From assembly GCF_029392015.1 (NCBI RefSeq), contig NZ_CP113925.1, forward strand, positions 2,356,001 through 2,420,000: DNA of 64,000 nucleotides, given 5' to 3'. The position numbers and the translations under genes were made by a program. The notes beneath the pieces are model-generated. The model did no database searches, had not been told where the DNA came from, and was given only the letters and a program-made list of their open reading frames with translations. The stretch comes from Bifidobacterium sp. ESL0728 (lineage in GTDB: Bacteria; Actinomycetota; Actinomycetes; Actinomycetales; Bifidobacteriaceae). Below, piece by piece: positions 27,011 to 33,989 of this stretch (position 1 is the stretch's first letter; each line of letters starts with the position of its first letter).

Positions 27011-27055
27011 TAAAACGTTATACTGATCATTTTTATCCATTATGCTAACTATAAT
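27011..27055 (+). promoter_or_regulatory. Shared promoter element before LRR protein 3
   Basis: TAAAACGTTA (27011-27020) is followed 39 bp later by TATAATCAAA (from 27050), the same pair and spacing as before LRR protein 2. The CG-centred word could be a regulator site. Confidence 0.5.
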
Positions 27056-27141
27056 CAAAAAATGATGGGCCTGTGCGTTTACCGCTAAGTCCAAAGTTGT
27101 AATACTTATATAAAGACAGCTAAAAGAGAACGAAGGGGATC

Positions 27142-28704
27142 ATGAGCGGAAAGCACAGTGAAGGAAAACCTCGCGCACACAAGTTCGCGCTCGCAGCGAT
27201 TGCGGCCATAGCCGGCATCGCGATGCTCGCACCCACCGTCGGCGCCATGGCCAGCGAAACCAAGCCAGCCCAGCAGGTCGAAACCCAAGCCAGCACGCAG
27301 ACGGCAAACCAGCAGCCTGAAACCCAAACCGGCACGCAGAAAGCTGGCCAGACGAGCACCAAAGCCACGCCCGCACCAATCAAGAGCACCGACCCAGAGA
27401 TCGCCAGTGCACAAGACGGTGAGAAAAAGGCCGCGAAGCCGGCAACGGGCGAACAGCCTTCTGCAACCCAGCAAAGCAAGCAGCCTTCAACGATCCAAAG
27501 CAAGCAGTCTGAAAGCCTGACCAGGCAGTCGAGAGCCCCGCAAAGTCTTCAACCTTCCACCCAGGAGTTGACCCCCGGCCCGCAAAGCGGCTGCACCGTC
27601 AACACCAGCACCATCGCCGACTGCTTCCCGGATTCTGTGCTTGCAGACCTTGTGGCCGACGAAGCCGGCACGAGCGTCACAGCCACTTTTACCTCGACAA
27701 TTGCTTCGAGCATCACATCCATCATCGACGAGGACGCTGGAATTACCAACCTCAGCGGAGTCGAGTTTCTCACCAATCTCAGCCTGCTGAATATTAGCCA
27801 GAACCACGTCAGCAATCTCACGCCGATCAAAAACCTCACCAACCTCACCTCGCTGGAAATCGACAGGAACCCGATCAGTAGCATGGCACCCGTCAACGGC
27901 CTCACCAACCTCACCTACCTGGATATCGAGGACACCGGCACCCACAGCATCGAGCCTTTCGCCAACCTCACCAACCTGACGACGCTGGACCTCTGCTACA
28001 ATCCGTTCACCGACCTCTCACCAATCAAAAAACTCACCAACCTTGATACCATCTTCTTCCACGACACCCCAATCAGTGACATCACGCCACTCAAAGGACA
28101 CACCAAGCTTCAAACGGTGCGCTTTTACAAAGACAGAGTCGCCGATATCACGCCCTTGAAAGATTTACCCAACCTCACTGATTTTTGGGCCGACGAGCAA
28201 ACCGTCACGCTTCCCGATTCCAACACCTGGCCTCTGGACCTCAGCACCGCGAAATTCGAAGACGGCTCGTTCATCGCCCCGACCTTGGTCACCGCGTCAG
28301 GCACGTACAACGCAGCCACTGGTATCGCTTCCTGGACCAAGGAAGCCCTGAATGGCGGAAACACGGCCTCCATGAGCTTCACCCAAGACGTCATGCGCGG
28401 TGGAGAAAGCGTGGGCGCCTTCGCTGGCACCATCACACGCAAGTATGTGCCCGGAGCTCCGGCACCAGCCCCTGCACCCAAACCAACTCCTACGCCCGCA
28501 CCTGCACCTAAACCAGCCCCACAGAAGCAGCCCGCACCTGCCACACCTGCTCCTAAGCCTGCACCAAAGTCGCAAGCTGCTCCCAGCCAGCCGCTTGCGA
28601 CTACCGGCAGCGCGGTGCTTCCAATCGCCCTGATTGTCACAGCCCTCCTGCTCGCAGGAACCACAATTATTCTTGTTGCCCAAGCCAGGAAGCATACGGC
28701 ATAA
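27142..28704 (+). CDS. Internalin-like LRR surface protein 3, LATTGS-anchored
   Basis: 520 residues, built like LRR protein 2 but with a shorter LRR array. The first 35 residues (signal peptide LAAIAAIAGIAMLAPTVGAMA) are almost the same as its upstream neighbour. A Gln/Thr/Lys-rich stalk leads to Cys151-x9-Cys-Phe-Pro-Asp, about six to seven LRRs (195-345), an Ig-like segment, a Pro-Ala-Lys-rich wall spacer and LATTGS with a hydrophobic helix and basic tail, a LAxTG-type sortase signal. The ATG follows AGAGAACGAAGG. It probably arose by tandem duplication of the neighbouring gene followed by loss or gain of LRR units. A surface-binding role is inferred from the internalin-like fold. Confidence 0.8.
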   Translation: MSGKHSEGKPRAHKFALAAIAAIAGIAMLAPTVGAMASETKPAQQVETQASTQTANQQPETQTGTQKAGQTSTKATPAPIKSTDPEIASAQDGEKKAAKPATGEQPSATQQSKQPSTIQSKQSESLTRQSRAPQSLQPSTQELTPGPQSGCTVNTSTIADCFPDSVLADLVADEAGTSVTATFTSTIASSITSIIDEDAGITNLSGVEFLTNLSLLNISQNHVSNLTPIKNLTNLTSLEIDRNPISSMAPVNGLTNLTYLDIEDTGTHSIEPFANLTNLTTLDLCYNPFTDLSPIKKLTNLDTIFFHDTPISDITPLKGHTKLQTVRFYKDRVADITPLKDLPNLTDFWADEQTVTLPDSNTWPLDLSTAKFEDGSFIAPTLVTASGTYNAATGIASWTKEALNGGNTASMSFTQDVMRGGESVGAFAGTITRKYVPGAPAPAPAPKPTPTPAPAPKPAPQKQPAPATPAPKPAPKSQAAPSQPLATTGSAVLPIALIVTALLLAGTTIILVAQARKHTA

Positions 28705-28723
28705 AGCAACAAACCCAACAGCG

Positions 28724-28793
28724 ACGCCTCGGCAACTGCAACGCTTCCCAGCCAACCACATGGGAATGCAGTTAGTTGCCGTGGCGTTTTCAT
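28724..28793 (+). terminator. Terminator of LRR protein 3
   Basis: ACGCCTCGGCAACT (28724-28737) pairs with AGTTGCCGTGGCGT (28774-28787), then TTTC. The inner arms (TGCA...TTCCCA / TGGGAATGCA) also pair. It is a diverged relative of the two CCGGCAACAG terminators upstream. Confidence 0.8.
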
Positions 28794-28843
28794 TTATCCG
28801 TCAAACACCAGCGGATGCTCACGCGTCAGCCTTGATGAATTCG

Positions 28844-28877
28844 AAAAGGTACCTTCCATTGAGGTTGAGTACCTTTT
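28844..28877 (+). terminator. Second hairpin after LRR protein 3
   Basis: AAAAGGTAC (28844-28852) pairs with GTACCTTTT (28869-28877), followed by CTTG. The U-rich 3' arm fits a back-up terminator. The remaining 200 bp to adh copy 2 are very AT-rich, with no gene seen. Confidence 0.6.
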
Positions 28878-29081
28878 CTTGATGCTGAAAACTGATATAT
28901 TAAACGAAAAACAACGTAATGTGACAACAATCACGTTTACTGAAATGTATCACAGGAAATGAAACCTATCAATTCCAAAACGGCCAAAAATCAACGATTC
29001 TTGACATGAAATATTATTTAAAAAAACAAAATTTTCATCAAATTCAACAATTTTCACATATATGCATGTTTAAATCCAAAG

Positions 29082-29098
29082 CAAACGTTTTATATACT
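29082..29098 (+). promoter_or_regulatory. Operator-like element and -10 of adh copy 2
   Basis: CAAACGTTTTATAT (29082-29095) overlaps a -10-like TATACT (29093-29098). The identical 14-mer occurs at 30639 before the next LRR gene, and AAACGTTTTA also occurs in the sucrose-operon promoter at 260. The CG-centred AAACGTTT core suggests a LacI-type site. Confidence 0.5.
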
Positions 29099-29143
29099 GT
29101 GCAAAGAGCACAGAGGCTCTCAAACCTACGAAAGGAATCAAAG

Positions 29144-30208
29144 ATGAAAGCTGTTCGCATTTATGGTCAGGGAGACGTTCGCGTCGAAGACATCGCCATC
29201 GATGAACCAAAGCCGGATCAAGTACAAATCAAGGTGAAGGCCTGCGGCATTTGCGGTTCCGATCTTCACGCCTACACTTCCGGCTGGGGTCTGCCAACGC
29301 ATCCGCACCCACTGACTGGCAAGACCGTCCCCGTGACCTTCGGCCATGAGTTCTCGGGCGAGGTCGTCAAGGTCGGCAGCGCCGTTACCGATCTCAAGGT
29401 CGGAGATCCGGTTGCCGTCGAACCGCTGTTTATGTGCGGCAAGTGCCCGGCCTGCCGTGAAGGCAACTACAACTTCTGCTACAAGGTCCAGGCCGATGAC
29501 GGCGCCGGCAACTTCCTCGGCTTCTCCGACGATGGCGGCATGGCCGAATATGCCAACATCGACGACGTCTTCGCCCACAAGCTGCCCGAAGGCATGGATT
29601 ACGAGCTCGGCGCACTGTGCGAACCGGTCTCCGTGGTCTACGAGGCCATCAAGCGCTCCGGTCTGCGCGAAGGCAACACCGTCGCGGTTATGGGTGCCGG
29701 CCCGATCGGCCTGCTGGCCGCAGTGCTCGCCCGCATCGCCGGCGCGAACCAGGTTTACATCTCCGATGTCGCCGAAGTCCGTCTGGCCAAGGCCCGCGAA
29801 CTCGGCTTCACCGACGTGCTCAATCCCGCCAAGCAGGACGTCAAGGCCGAAATCCAGAAGAAGTGCCCGAACGGCGTCGACATCGCCTTCGAGTGCGCTG
29901 GCGTGCAGGCCACCTTCGACACCGCGCTGAGCGTCACGAAGCGTACCGGCAAGCTGCAGCTCGTCGCGCTCTCCAAGCCGCTGACCGTCAACTTCACCGA
30001 TGACGTGATCATGCAGGGCATCGACATCACCACCACCCTCGCCTATGAGAACAGCTTCCCGACCGTGATCGGCATCATCAATGCCCATCAGGACCAGTTC
30101 AAGCCGGTCATCACCAAGCGCGTCAGCCTCGACGATGCCATCGACGGTGTCAAGGCGCTGGCAAGCGACAAGGAGCAGGTCAAGATCATGATCGAGCCGG
30201 AACTCTAA
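29144..30208 (+). CDS. Zinc alcohol dehydrogenase, (R,R)-butanediol DH-like, copy 2
   Basis: 354-residue paralogue of the dehydrogenase at 15161, with the same zinc ligands (CGICGSD, GHEF, and four cysteines in CGKCPACREGNYNFC) and GAGPIGL cofactor loop. Identity is roughly 85% by eye; the regions around the substrate pocket near residues 45-60 and 285-300 carry most changes (YTSGWGLP versus YSEGWGLP; a one-residue deletion after VAL). An upstream in-frame start at 29006 is rejected: it lies in AT-rich leader and has no ribosome-binding site, whereas AAAGGA precedes 29144. Like copy 1 it is monocistronic, with its own promoter and terminators, and is followed by an LRR gene. Substrate unproven. 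Confidence 0.85.
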   Translation: MKAVRIYGQGDVRVEDIAIDEPKPDQVQIKVKACGICGSDLHAYTSGWGLPTHPHPLTGKTVPVTFGHEFSGEVVKVGSAVTDLKVGDPVAVEPLFMCGKCPACREGNYNFCYKVQADDGAGNFLGFSDDGGMAEYANIDDVFAHKLPEGMDYELGALCEPVSVVYEAIKRSGLREGNTVAVMGAGPIGLLAAVLARIAGANQVYISDVAEVRLAKARELGFTDVLNPAKQDVKAEIQKKCPNGVDIAFECAGVQATFDTALSVTKRTGKLQLVALSKPLTVNFTDDVIMQGIDITTTLAYENSFPTVIGIINAHQDQFKPVITKRVSLDDAIDGVKALASDKEQVKIMIEPEL

Positions 30209-30223
30209 AGTTCCGCTCGTCTC

Positions 30224-30266
30224 GTTGGGTGGGAAAGCCTCGCACAGTTTGGCTTTCTCACCCAAC
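30224..30266 (+). terminator. Terminator 1 of adh copy 2
   Basis: GTTGGGTGGGAAAGCC (30224-30239) pairs with GGCTTTCTCACCCAAC (30251-30266) with one mismatch. Confidence 0.85.
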
Positions 30267-30277
30267 CCAACTTTCAA

Positions 30278-30351
30278 AACACCTCCGACATCGGAAAAAT
30301 CGCAACCCTTTGATTAGCAGGGGATTCGTTCGACCGTGTCGGAGGCGTTTT
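30278..30351. terminator. Terminator 2 downstream of adh copy 2
   Basis: AAACACCTCCGACATCGG (30278-30295) pairs with CCGTGTCGGAGGCGTTT (30334-30350), followed by TC. It is a second hairpin 12 bp after the first, with a longer loop. Confidence 0.65.
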
Positions 30352-30892
30352 CATGCCCGCTTTCCAGGAAATCATTTTCCGTCATTCGCAATTCAGATCT
30401 GTAACGCTTTGCACTGATCGCCTTAGCCACATCGCCATACTTTGGAAGCAAGACTCGCTCCGCCCAAACCGTCACTCAAATTTCTTCATGACAAGATTAT
30501 CGAATCGCCGAATCCGGCTGGACAGAAAAATATGGCCAGAAATATAAAAGCAAATACATCAATATCGAAAAAGTGAGTCTTCTTCGAGCTTATACGCTCA
30601 TAAAATTGTTGTTTTTATTGCAGAAAATCAGGTAACGTCAAACGTTTTATATTTTATTTGGACTAATCTAATATCTTGCTAAAAAGGAATATAATTGCCG
30701 GAATAACAACAATTTTCTTTGCCAAAAGAGGCCGGATACTCAATTGCGCATTCACTCAACGTCAAATTTTTGATTTTTTACTCATTCGGTAATATAATCA
30801 TTGAAAAGTACGTTAGAACTATAATTCATATGCAAGTTTCACGACGATTTATTATTAATTTGTCGCAAAAAGTGTGGGTGGAAGCATCGAAG
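30352..30892. other. Long AT-rich leader before LRR protein 4
   Basis: About 540 bp, AT-rich, with no supported gene. CAAACGTTTTATAT at 30639-30652 is the same 14-mer found in the promoter of adh copy 2. A TATAAT at 30820-30825 lies about 68 bp before the chosen start codon and is the best -10 candidate. Confidence 0.5.
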
Positions 30893-32830
30893 ATGAATGA
30901 GATCCGTGGGAGACTTTCTGGTATCAAGTCCAATATCGGGCGAGTAGCATATCTCATTGTTTCCATAACCGTTGCGGTTTCGATGTTCGCCGCCATGCCC
31001 ATCAACGACGGCCAGGCATCCGCAGTTGGTGTCGGCACTCAAGACAGCACATGCGCCATCGGCAGCTCCACCATCGCCCAATGCTTCCCCGACCCTAATC
31101 TTGCGGCCATGATAGCGGAAGTCACCACAGGCTCAGCCAAGAATACCGGCGATCCGTTCACCCAGTACAAAATCGACAACACCAAGAGGCTTCAATATGG
31201 TTCCGGCAAATCGATAACCAACCTTTCAGGACTGCAATATCTCACCAATCTGATAATACTCGATTTGGGCAGTAACCAAATCACCGACATCACACCAATT
31301 GCTAGCCTCGTCAATCTGCAGGAGCTCGACCTCAGCGGCAACCGGATCTCCGACATCTCACCGCTTAACCGACTTGTCAATTCGAATAGCCCTCGATTCG
31401 GCGGCGGCGGAGCAACGCTCAAAACACTGGATCTCGGCAGTAACCAAATCAGCGACCTGAGCCCGCTGGAGCTTGACAACACCGACCCGATGACCCTCAG
31501 CAACCTTTCCAATCTCGACCTGAGCCAAAACAACGTGAGTGACGTAGCGCCGTTGGCCAGCCTCTATAACCTCGAGAATCTCAATCTATCGCAAAACCAC
31601 ATCGCCAACCTCCAGCCATTCGCGAAAACCGGCAACATTACGCCACTCAGTAACACCAACTCCCTGAATCTCAGCAATAACGACATCACCGACCCTCAAC
31701 CGCTGAAGGACCTCACCCACGGCAATATTAACCTTGCGAACAACAACATCAGCGATTGCAGCGCGTTCAGCAACAAAGGAAGCGGCGACCTCAACCTCGC
31801 CAACAACCACGTCAGCGACATCAGGCCGCTGCACAGCCTAATCAGCAACTCGGTACTATCGGGCGCAACGATAACGCTCACCGGCAATCAGATTCTCGAC
31901 GTTTCCTCGCTGAAAGACGTCAACGACATCCATAGCGCAATCCTCACGAACCAGCGCATCGCATTCCCCGAAAAAACGATTTCGGCCAGCACCAAAACTT
32001 CGGCGCAATCCGCGGTGACAGCAGCTTCCAAAACGTCACCCAAGTCAATATCTGAGTCAATGAATCCACATGAATCAGCGGTACCGTCTTCGCAATCAGA
32101 ATCTTCAACGGAGTCGGCAGCGCCCGAATCCGAATCGAGCGGCCCGAACGGTTCGAACGGTTCAGGCACGGCCTACGAATCTGCCGCTTCGCCTCTGCTG
32201 CGTTCCGCACCCACCAGCGTCAGCCTGCCCACAGCCAAAACGAAATGCGGCAACTACGTAGCCCCAAAGAACATCACCCCGTCCTCCGGAGTCTATGACC
32301 CCACTGCAGGAACCGTGACCTGGAGCAATCTCGACACTTCGGTACGTGGCGTCTCCTTTACTTTCGACACGACGATTCCGTGCCCCTGCTACCCTGAAGT
32401 GCAATACAATGGCGATGTTTCGAGTCTGCTTCGCGTAGAGCCGGCATCCCCGAGTCCCAGCCCGGAACCGCCGAGCCCCGGCCCCGGCCCGACGCCGCCA
32501 ACGCATGGCCCGAACAACCCAACACCACCGAACCCAAATCCAGGCACTACCCCACCGCCCTCGCAAGGTCCTATGCCACCCGCTTCCGGCCCTTCACCAA
32601 ACCAGGCTCCCGGCGCGAACCCATCTTCGCACCACAATCCAGCTACGGCATCAACACCAGTCGGCGGCTCAGCTCCTGCTTCGAAACAACCGCAGACATC
32701 GGCGCCCGGCGGCGCCAAACCGAAATTGGCCGAAACGGGAACGCCCGTCACTGCCGCGATATTCGCCACGCTTGCTTCCGCAGTATCCGGTATAGGAATC
32801 GAGCTTTCCAGAAAATCTCAAAAAGACTGA
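30893..32830 (+). CDS. Internalin-like LRR surface protein 4, LAETGT-anchored
   Basis: 645 residues. Signal peptide: YLIVSITVAVSMFAAMPINDG, after a basic start. Cys54-x9-Cys-Phe-Pro-Asp opens the cap directly, without the long stalk seen in its relatives. About eleven LRRs (ITDITPIASLVNLQELDL, then shorter irregular units) run from 100 to about 340. A Ser/Glu-rich linker, an Ig-like segment with its own Cys pair (CPCYPEV) and a Pro-rich spacer follow, ending in LAETGT, a hydrophobic segment and SRKSQKD, a LAxTG-type sortase signal. In-frame starts at 30719 and 30830 exist, but 30893 gives a proper signal peptide, GTGGAAG upstream and the right distance from TATAAT at 30820. The open frame is complete. 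Ligand unknown. Confidence 0.75.
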   Translation: MNEIRGRLSGIKSNIGRVAYLIVSITVAVSMFAAMPINDGQASAVGVGTQDSTCAIGSSTIAQCFPDPNLAAMIAEVTTGSAKNTGDPFTQYKIDNTKRLQYGSGKSITNLSGLQYLTNLIILDLGSNQITDITPIASLVNLQELDLSGNRISDISPLNRLVNSNSPRFGGGGATLKTLDLGSNQISDLSPLELDNTDPMTLSNLSNLDLSQNNVSDVAPLASLYNLENLNLSQNHIANLQPFAKTGNITPLSNTNSLNLSNNDITDPQPLKDLTHGNINLANNNISDCSAFSNKGSGDLNLANNHVSDIRPLHSLISNSVLSGATITLTGNQILDVSSLKDVNDIHSAILTNQRIAFPEKTISASTKTSAQSAVTAASKTSPKSISESMNPHESAVPSSQSESSTESAAPESESSGPNGSNGSGTAYESAASPLLRSAPTSVSLPTAKTKCGNYVAPKNITPSSGVYDPTAGTVTWSNLDTSVRGVSFTFDTTIPCPCYPEVQYNGDVSSLLRVEPASPSPSPEPPSPGPGPTPPTHGPNNPTPPNPNPGTTPPPSQGPMPPASGPSPNQAPGANPSSHHNPATASTPVGGSAPASKQPQTSAPGGAKPKLAETGTPVTAAIFATLASAVSGIGIELSRKSQKD

Positions 32831-33022
32831 TCACGGCCTGCAACGCAGTCTCCCTAAGATCCTGCGTACGGTCTACACGCACTTTCATGAGAGCTTATAC
32901 TCACCCCGAGTAAAGTGTATCGCATTCCCGCTATTCGTCGGTCAATCGCTACCAGCTACCAGCCTTTTACAGCACTTTGCCGGCTTTGTTCTTCATGTCC
33001 GTATTGCATGATCCATAACCCT
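32831..33022. other. Junction between LRR cluster and accessory island
   Basis: Nothing coding is supported here. It marks the change from GC-rich surface-protein genes to the AT-rich island that begins with antitoxin remnants. Confidence 0.4.
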
Positions 33023-33100
33023 AAAATTCACAAATCGATAAATAGCGGCATGTGAACTTTCAACGATGTCAACAATCTAATGGATGAGCTCAATAATGTT
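33023..33100 (+). pseudogene. Decayed RelB/DinJ antitoxin C-terminus
   Basis: This stretch reads KIHKSINSGM-stop-TFNDVNNLMDELNNV, matching the end of the intact antitoxin 470 bp downstream (RIQKAMNSGTRTFDNVDDLMDELRNA). One codon is now TGA where the intact gene has CGA, and no start or N-terminal half is found upstream. It is the remnant of a second copy of the antitoxin. Confidence 0.8.
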
Positions 33101-33220
33101 GAACCCATCCCGCTGACCCGCCATTCCCAGGGAATGCAAGCTCATTGGCCAAGACATTGCAATGAGGTAATTCATGCGGACCGAGCCGGCTGAATCCTAC
33201 AACCGCGTAAGCAGCGCAGA

Positions 33221-33254
33221 AGCCGGGTCTCGTGAAACACGAGGACATCCGGCT
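33221..33254. terminator. Hairpin upstream of the toxin-antitoxin operon
   Basis: AGCCGGGTCTCGTG pairs, with one bulge, with CACGAGGACATCCGGCT around an AAA loop. It would insulate the toxin-antitoxin promoter from upstream transcription. The T-tract is weak. Confidence 0.5.
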
Positions 33255-33328
33255 CCCACTTCCATACCTCCTCGAAGGCAGGCTTAGTTATTAGTAAAAC
33301 AGATTAAATAAAAAGTAATTCGTCATGC

Positions 33329-33363
33329 TATAATAGATACATTGTATGAAAACAAGACATACA
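33329..33363 (+). promoter_or_regulatory. Promoter and operator of the toxin-antitoxin operon
   Basis: TATAAT (33329-33334) is followed by an inverted repeat TGTATG (33343-33348) / CATACA (33358-33363) that overlaps the expected transcription start. This is where RelB/DinJ antitoxins bind to autorepress. The ribosome-binding site ACAGGAG follows immediately. Confidence 0.65.
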
Positions 33364-33373
33364 GGAGATTATT

Positions 33374-33625
33374 ATGAGCAGCGCAACTATTGCGGTACGT
33401 ACTGACCCGGAAGTCAAGAAGGAAGCCCAGGATGTGTTTAAAAGCATCGGTCTGGATATGAGCGGGGCCATCAATATCTTTCTCCGTCAAGTCATCAGCG
33501 ACCAAGGCTTGCCATTCCAGCCGAAGCGCAATGCTTTCGAAACCCGTATACAAAAGGCCATGAACAGCGGCACGCGAACTTTCGATAATGTTGACGATCT
33601 GATGGATGAATTACGAAATGCTTAA
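33374..33625 (+). CDS. dinJ: RelB/DinJ-family antitoxin
   Basis: 83-residue antitoxin. The N-terminal ribbon-helix-helix (TIAVRTDPEVKKEAQDVFKSIGLDMSGAINIFLRQ) is typical of RelB/DinJ and would dimerise to bind the operator just upstream. The C-terminal half (residues 50-83) would wrap around and block the toxin. It is preceded by ACAGGAG and overlaps the toxin gene by 8 bp, which couples their translation and keeps antitoxin ahead of toxin. A decayed copy of its C-terminus lies upstream at 33023. Family assignment is from motif pattern and gene pairing. Confidence 0.88.
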   Translation: MSSATIAVRTDPEVKKEAQDVFKSIGLDMSGAINIFLRQVISDQGLPFQPKRNAFETRIQKAMNSGTRTFDNVDDLMDELRNA

Positions 33626-33905
33626 GCACGTCACACGAACTGGAACATTCCTCAAGGATGTCAAAAAACTCAAACGCAAACATTTCAATCTTGACAAGCT
33701 CGATTACGTCATCCAACTACTAATAAAACAAGACACAGCAATCTTAATACATGAATACAACGACCATGCTCTCAAAGGCAACCTTCGCACCTTCCGCGAA
33801 CTCCATATCGAACCTGATTGGCTTCTGGTGTATCAAATCGAGCACGGTACATTAACACTCGTTCTCGTAGAAACAGGTAGTCACAAACAGCTGCTAGGCA
33901 GATAG
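33618..33905 (+). CDS. yafQ: YafQ-family mRNA interferase toxin
   Basis: 95-residue toxin of the RelE/YafQ superfamily, expected to cleave mRNA on the ribosome. The pattern DVKKLKRKHF, YNDHALKG, LHIEPDWLLVY and VETGSHKQLL matches YafQ, with the conserved histidines and aspartate of the DH, LHIEPD and GSH motifs in place, so the toxin looks intact. An in-frame ATG at 33606 would lengthen the overlap with the antitoxin; 33618 (MLKHVTRT) is the better start for the family. It is AT-richer than the core genes. Together with the antitoxin it forms a complete module next to the candidate defence genes. Confidence 0.85.
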   Translation: MLKHVTRTGTFLKDVKKLKRKHFNLDKLDYVIQLLIKQDTAILIHEYNDHALKGNLRTFRELHIEPDWLLVYQIEHGTLTLVLVETGSHKQLLGR

Positions 33906-33989
33906 AAAACTATAGAATAAACCCGAATTCGCAATAAAATCACACATTGAGATAGACTAATATTCATTGGAAATCAGAGAAGAGGCCCG

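Noticed and set aside
13056..32830. LPxTG motifs in the LRR proteins
   Set aside because: Only LAxTG or LGKTG variants are seen at the C-termini; no canonical LPxTG is present.
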